In this document: in pieces, positions 62,289 to 64,000 of the stretch
How the letters are laid out: each line of letters begins with the position of its first letter
How positions within the stretch are numbered: position 1 is the first letter of the stretch
Assembly (NCBI RefSeq): GCF_001445655.1
Contig: NZ_LNBE01000004.1
Coordinates: 3,126,218-3,190,217, forward strand
Reading direction: 5' to 3'
From: Streptomyces roseifaciens
GTDB lineage: Bacteria; Actinomycetota; Actinomycetes; Streptomycetales; Streptomycetaceae
DNA length: 64,000 bases
The notes under the pieces: model-generated
What the model was told of the DNA's origin: nothing
Databases searched by the model: none
What the model saw: the letters and a program-made list of their open reading frames with translations, nothing else
Program-made: the position numbers and the translations under genes

Positions 62289-63974
62289 TTGAGCCACCCG
62301 CATCCTGAACTCGGCCCCCCGCCGAAGCTCCCCGAGAACGGCCTGCGCGTCACCCCGCTCGGCGGCCTGGGGGAGATCGGCCGCAACATGACGGTCTTCG
62401 AATACGGCGGCCGCCTGCTGATCGTCGACTGCGGAGTGCTCTTCCCCGAGGAGGAGCAGCCCGGAATCGACCTGATCCTGCCCGACTTCTCGTCCATCCG
62501 TGACCGCCTCGACGACATCGACGGCATCGTGCTCACGCACGGTCACGAGGACCACATCGGCGGCGTTCCCTACCTGCTCCGCGAGAAGCCGGACATCCCG
62601 CTGATCGGCTCCAAGCTGACCCTGGCCCTCATCGAGGCCAAGCTGCAGGAGCACCGCATCCGCCCGTACACCCTCGAGGTCGTCGAGGGCCACCGCGAGC
62701 GCATCGGTCCCTTCGACTGCGAGTTCATCGCGGTCAACCACTCCATCCCGGACGCGCTGGCCGTCGCCATCCGCACCCCCGCCGGCATGGCCGTGCACAC
62801 CGGTGACTTCAAGATGGACCAGCTCCCGCTGGACCGTCGCCTCACCGACCTGCCGGCCTTCGCCAAGCTGGGCGAGGAGGGCATCGACCTGCTGCTCGTG
62901 GACTCCACGAACGCCGAGGTCCCCGGTTTCGTCCCGCCCGAGCGGGACATCTCCGGCGTCCTGCGCCAGGTGTTCGCCGGCGCCCAGAAGCGCATCATCG
63001 TGGCCAGCTTCGCCAGCCACGTGCACCGCATCCAGCAGATCCTCGACGCCGCCCACGAGTACGGGCGCCGCGTCGCCTTCGTCGGCCGCTCGATGGTCCG
63101 CAACATGGGCATCGCCCGCGACCTGGGCTACCTGCGGATCCCCGCCGGTCTCGTCGTGGACGTGAAGACGCTCGACGACCTGCCGGACGACGAGGTCGTG
63201 CTGGTGTGCACCGGCTCCCAGGGCGAGCCGATGGCGGCCCTGTCCCGGATGGCCAACCGCGACCACCAGATCCGGATCGTCCAGGGCGACACCGTCATCC
63301 TGGCCTCGTCCCTCATCCCGGGCAACGAGAACGCGGTCTACCGCGTGATCAACGGTCTGACCCGCTGGGGCGCGAACGTCGTCCACAAGGGCAATGCCCG
63401 GGTGCACGTCTCCGGCCACGCCTCCGCGGGCGAGCTGCTGTACTTCTACAACATCTGCAAGCCCAGGAACCTCATGCCGGTGCACGGCGAGTGGCGTCAC
63501 CTGCGGGCGAATGCGGAGCTCGGCGCGCTGACGGGCGTTCCCAAGAACCACATCGTGATCGCCGAGGACGGCGTCGTCGTGGACCTGGTGAACGGCTCGG
63601 CGAAGATCGTCGGCAAGGTCCAGGCGGGTTATGTGTACGTGGACGGCCTCTCGGTCGGCGACGTCACCGAGACCTCGCTCAAGGACCGCCGCATCCTCGG
63701 CGACGAGGGCATCATCTCCGTCTTCATCGTGGTCGACAGCACGACGGGCAAGGTGGTGAGCGGTCCGCAGATCCAGGCGCGCGGTTCCGGCATCGAGGAC
63801 GCCGCGTTCTCGGCGGTCGTCCCGAAGATCGAGGAAGTGATCGCCAAGTCCGCCTCCGACGGCGTCGTGGAGCTGCACCAGCTCCAGCAGCTCGTCCGCC
63901 GGACGATGGGCAAGTGGGTCTCCGACACCTACCGCCGCCGCCCGATGATCCTGCCCGTGGTCGTCGAGGTCTGA
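62289..63974 (+). CDS. rnj: Ribonuclease J
   Basis: A 561-residue metallo-beta-lactamase/beta-CASP ribonuclease with endo- and 5'-3' exonuclease activity in mRNA and rRNA processing. The metal motif is H84-x-H86-x-D88-H89 in LTHGHEDHIGG; further ligands lie in HTGDFKMD. The beta-CASP part covers about 220-370 (SFASHVHRIQQILD and CTGSQGEPMAALSRMA), and the C-terminal domain ends in RRRPMILPVVVEV. The TTG start 62289 is chosen from the GAGGAGAG site and the usual streptomycete length of 561. A frame upstream to 62268 is open but sits in the hairpin. Confidence 0.95.
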   Translation: MSHPHPELGPPPKLPENGLRVTPLGGLGEIGRNMTVFEYGGRLLIVDCGVLFPEEEQPGIDLILPDFSSIRDRLDDIDGIVLTHGHEDHIGGVPYLLREKPDIPLIGSKLTLALIEAKLQEHRIRPYTLEVVEGHRERIGPFDCEFIAVNHSIPDALAVAIRTPAGMAVHTGDFKMDQLPLDRRLTDLPAFAKLGEEGIDLLLVDSTNAEVPGFVPPERDISGVLRQVFAGAQKRIIVASFASHVHRIQQILDAAHEYGRRVAFVGRSMVRNMGIARDLGYLRIPAGLVVDVKTLDDLPDDEVVLVCTGSQGEPMAALSRMANRDHQIRIVQGDTVILASSLIPGNENAVYRVINGLTRWGANVVHKGNARVHVSGHASAGELLYFYNICKPRNLMPVHGEWRHLRANAELGALTGVPKNHIVIAEDGVVVDLVNGSAKIVGKVQAGYVYVDGLSVGDVTETSLKDRRILGDEGIISVFIVVDSTTGKVVSGPQIQARGSGIEDAAFSAVVPKIEEVIAKSASDGVVELHQLQQLVRRTMGKWVSDTYRRRPMILPVVVEV

Positions 63975-64000
63975 CCCGGAACGAGGCGTCTCTGACGCCT

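Overview
The window is about 72% G+C, uses many GTG starts, has very G/C-rich third codon positions and contains no tRNA or rRNA genes. Its gene order (gabT, dxr, ispG, proS, rimP-nusA-infB-rbfA-truB, ribF, a type VII secretion locus, rpsO-pnp, dapB, thyX, dapA, RNase J) is the conserved core-chromosome order of Streptomyces, matching from memory the SCO5671-SCO5745 stretch of S. coelicolor. The organism is therefore most likely a streptomycete.

Layout. (1) 1-11.2 kb: polyamine/GABA catabolism. It holds the 3' end of an FAD-dependent (gamma-glutamyl)polyamine oxidase, gabT, a PucR-type regulator and an aldehyde dehydrogenase, plus a PAP2 phosphatase, a VirD4-like membrane ATPase and a quinone-oxidoreductase-like protein. 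(2) 11.5-21.2 kb: an acyl-CoA dehydrogenase, the dxr / site-2 protease / ispG group (MEP isoprenoid pathway around a membrane protease), two GNAT acetyltransferases and proS. (3) 21.4-23.6 kb: a minus-strand three-gene operon (lipoprotein, ferritin-like protein, degenerate phosphotransferase) with unknown role. (4) 23.7-30.8 kb: the rimP-nusA-ylxR-infB-(DUF503)-rbfA-truB translation/transcription operon. (5) 31.3-36.6 kb: a 1411-residue trypsin-like/STAND-NTPase fusion with odd active sites, followed by ribF. (6) 36.7-53.2 kb: a compact type VII (ESX) secretion locus with an EspI-like MinD-type protein, a small protein, an unknown protein, eccE, eccB, mycP, esxB, esxA, a DUF397 protein, eccC and eccD. 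(7) 53.5-64 kb: rpsO, pnp, an M16 protease, dapB, two small membrane proteins, a PH-domain protein, thyX, dapA and RNase J, which together cover RNA decay, lysine/diaminopimelate synthesis and thymidylate synthesis.

The most unusual non-coding signal is a dispersed short repeat (core CATGGGGC, fuller form CCGCATGGGGCGG) present in about fifty copies by eye. It forms quasi-periodic direct arrays (about 21-25 bp, or 12-13 bp), inverted pairs with long perfect stems, and in-frame insertions in protein linkers. It is concentrated in intergenic and 3'-flanking DNA and is nearly absent from the translation operon and the ESX genes, which resembles REP/BIME elements. Structured RNA leaders are also visible before rpsO, pnp and the RNase J gene, and inverted or direct repeats occur at both divergent ESX promoter regions.
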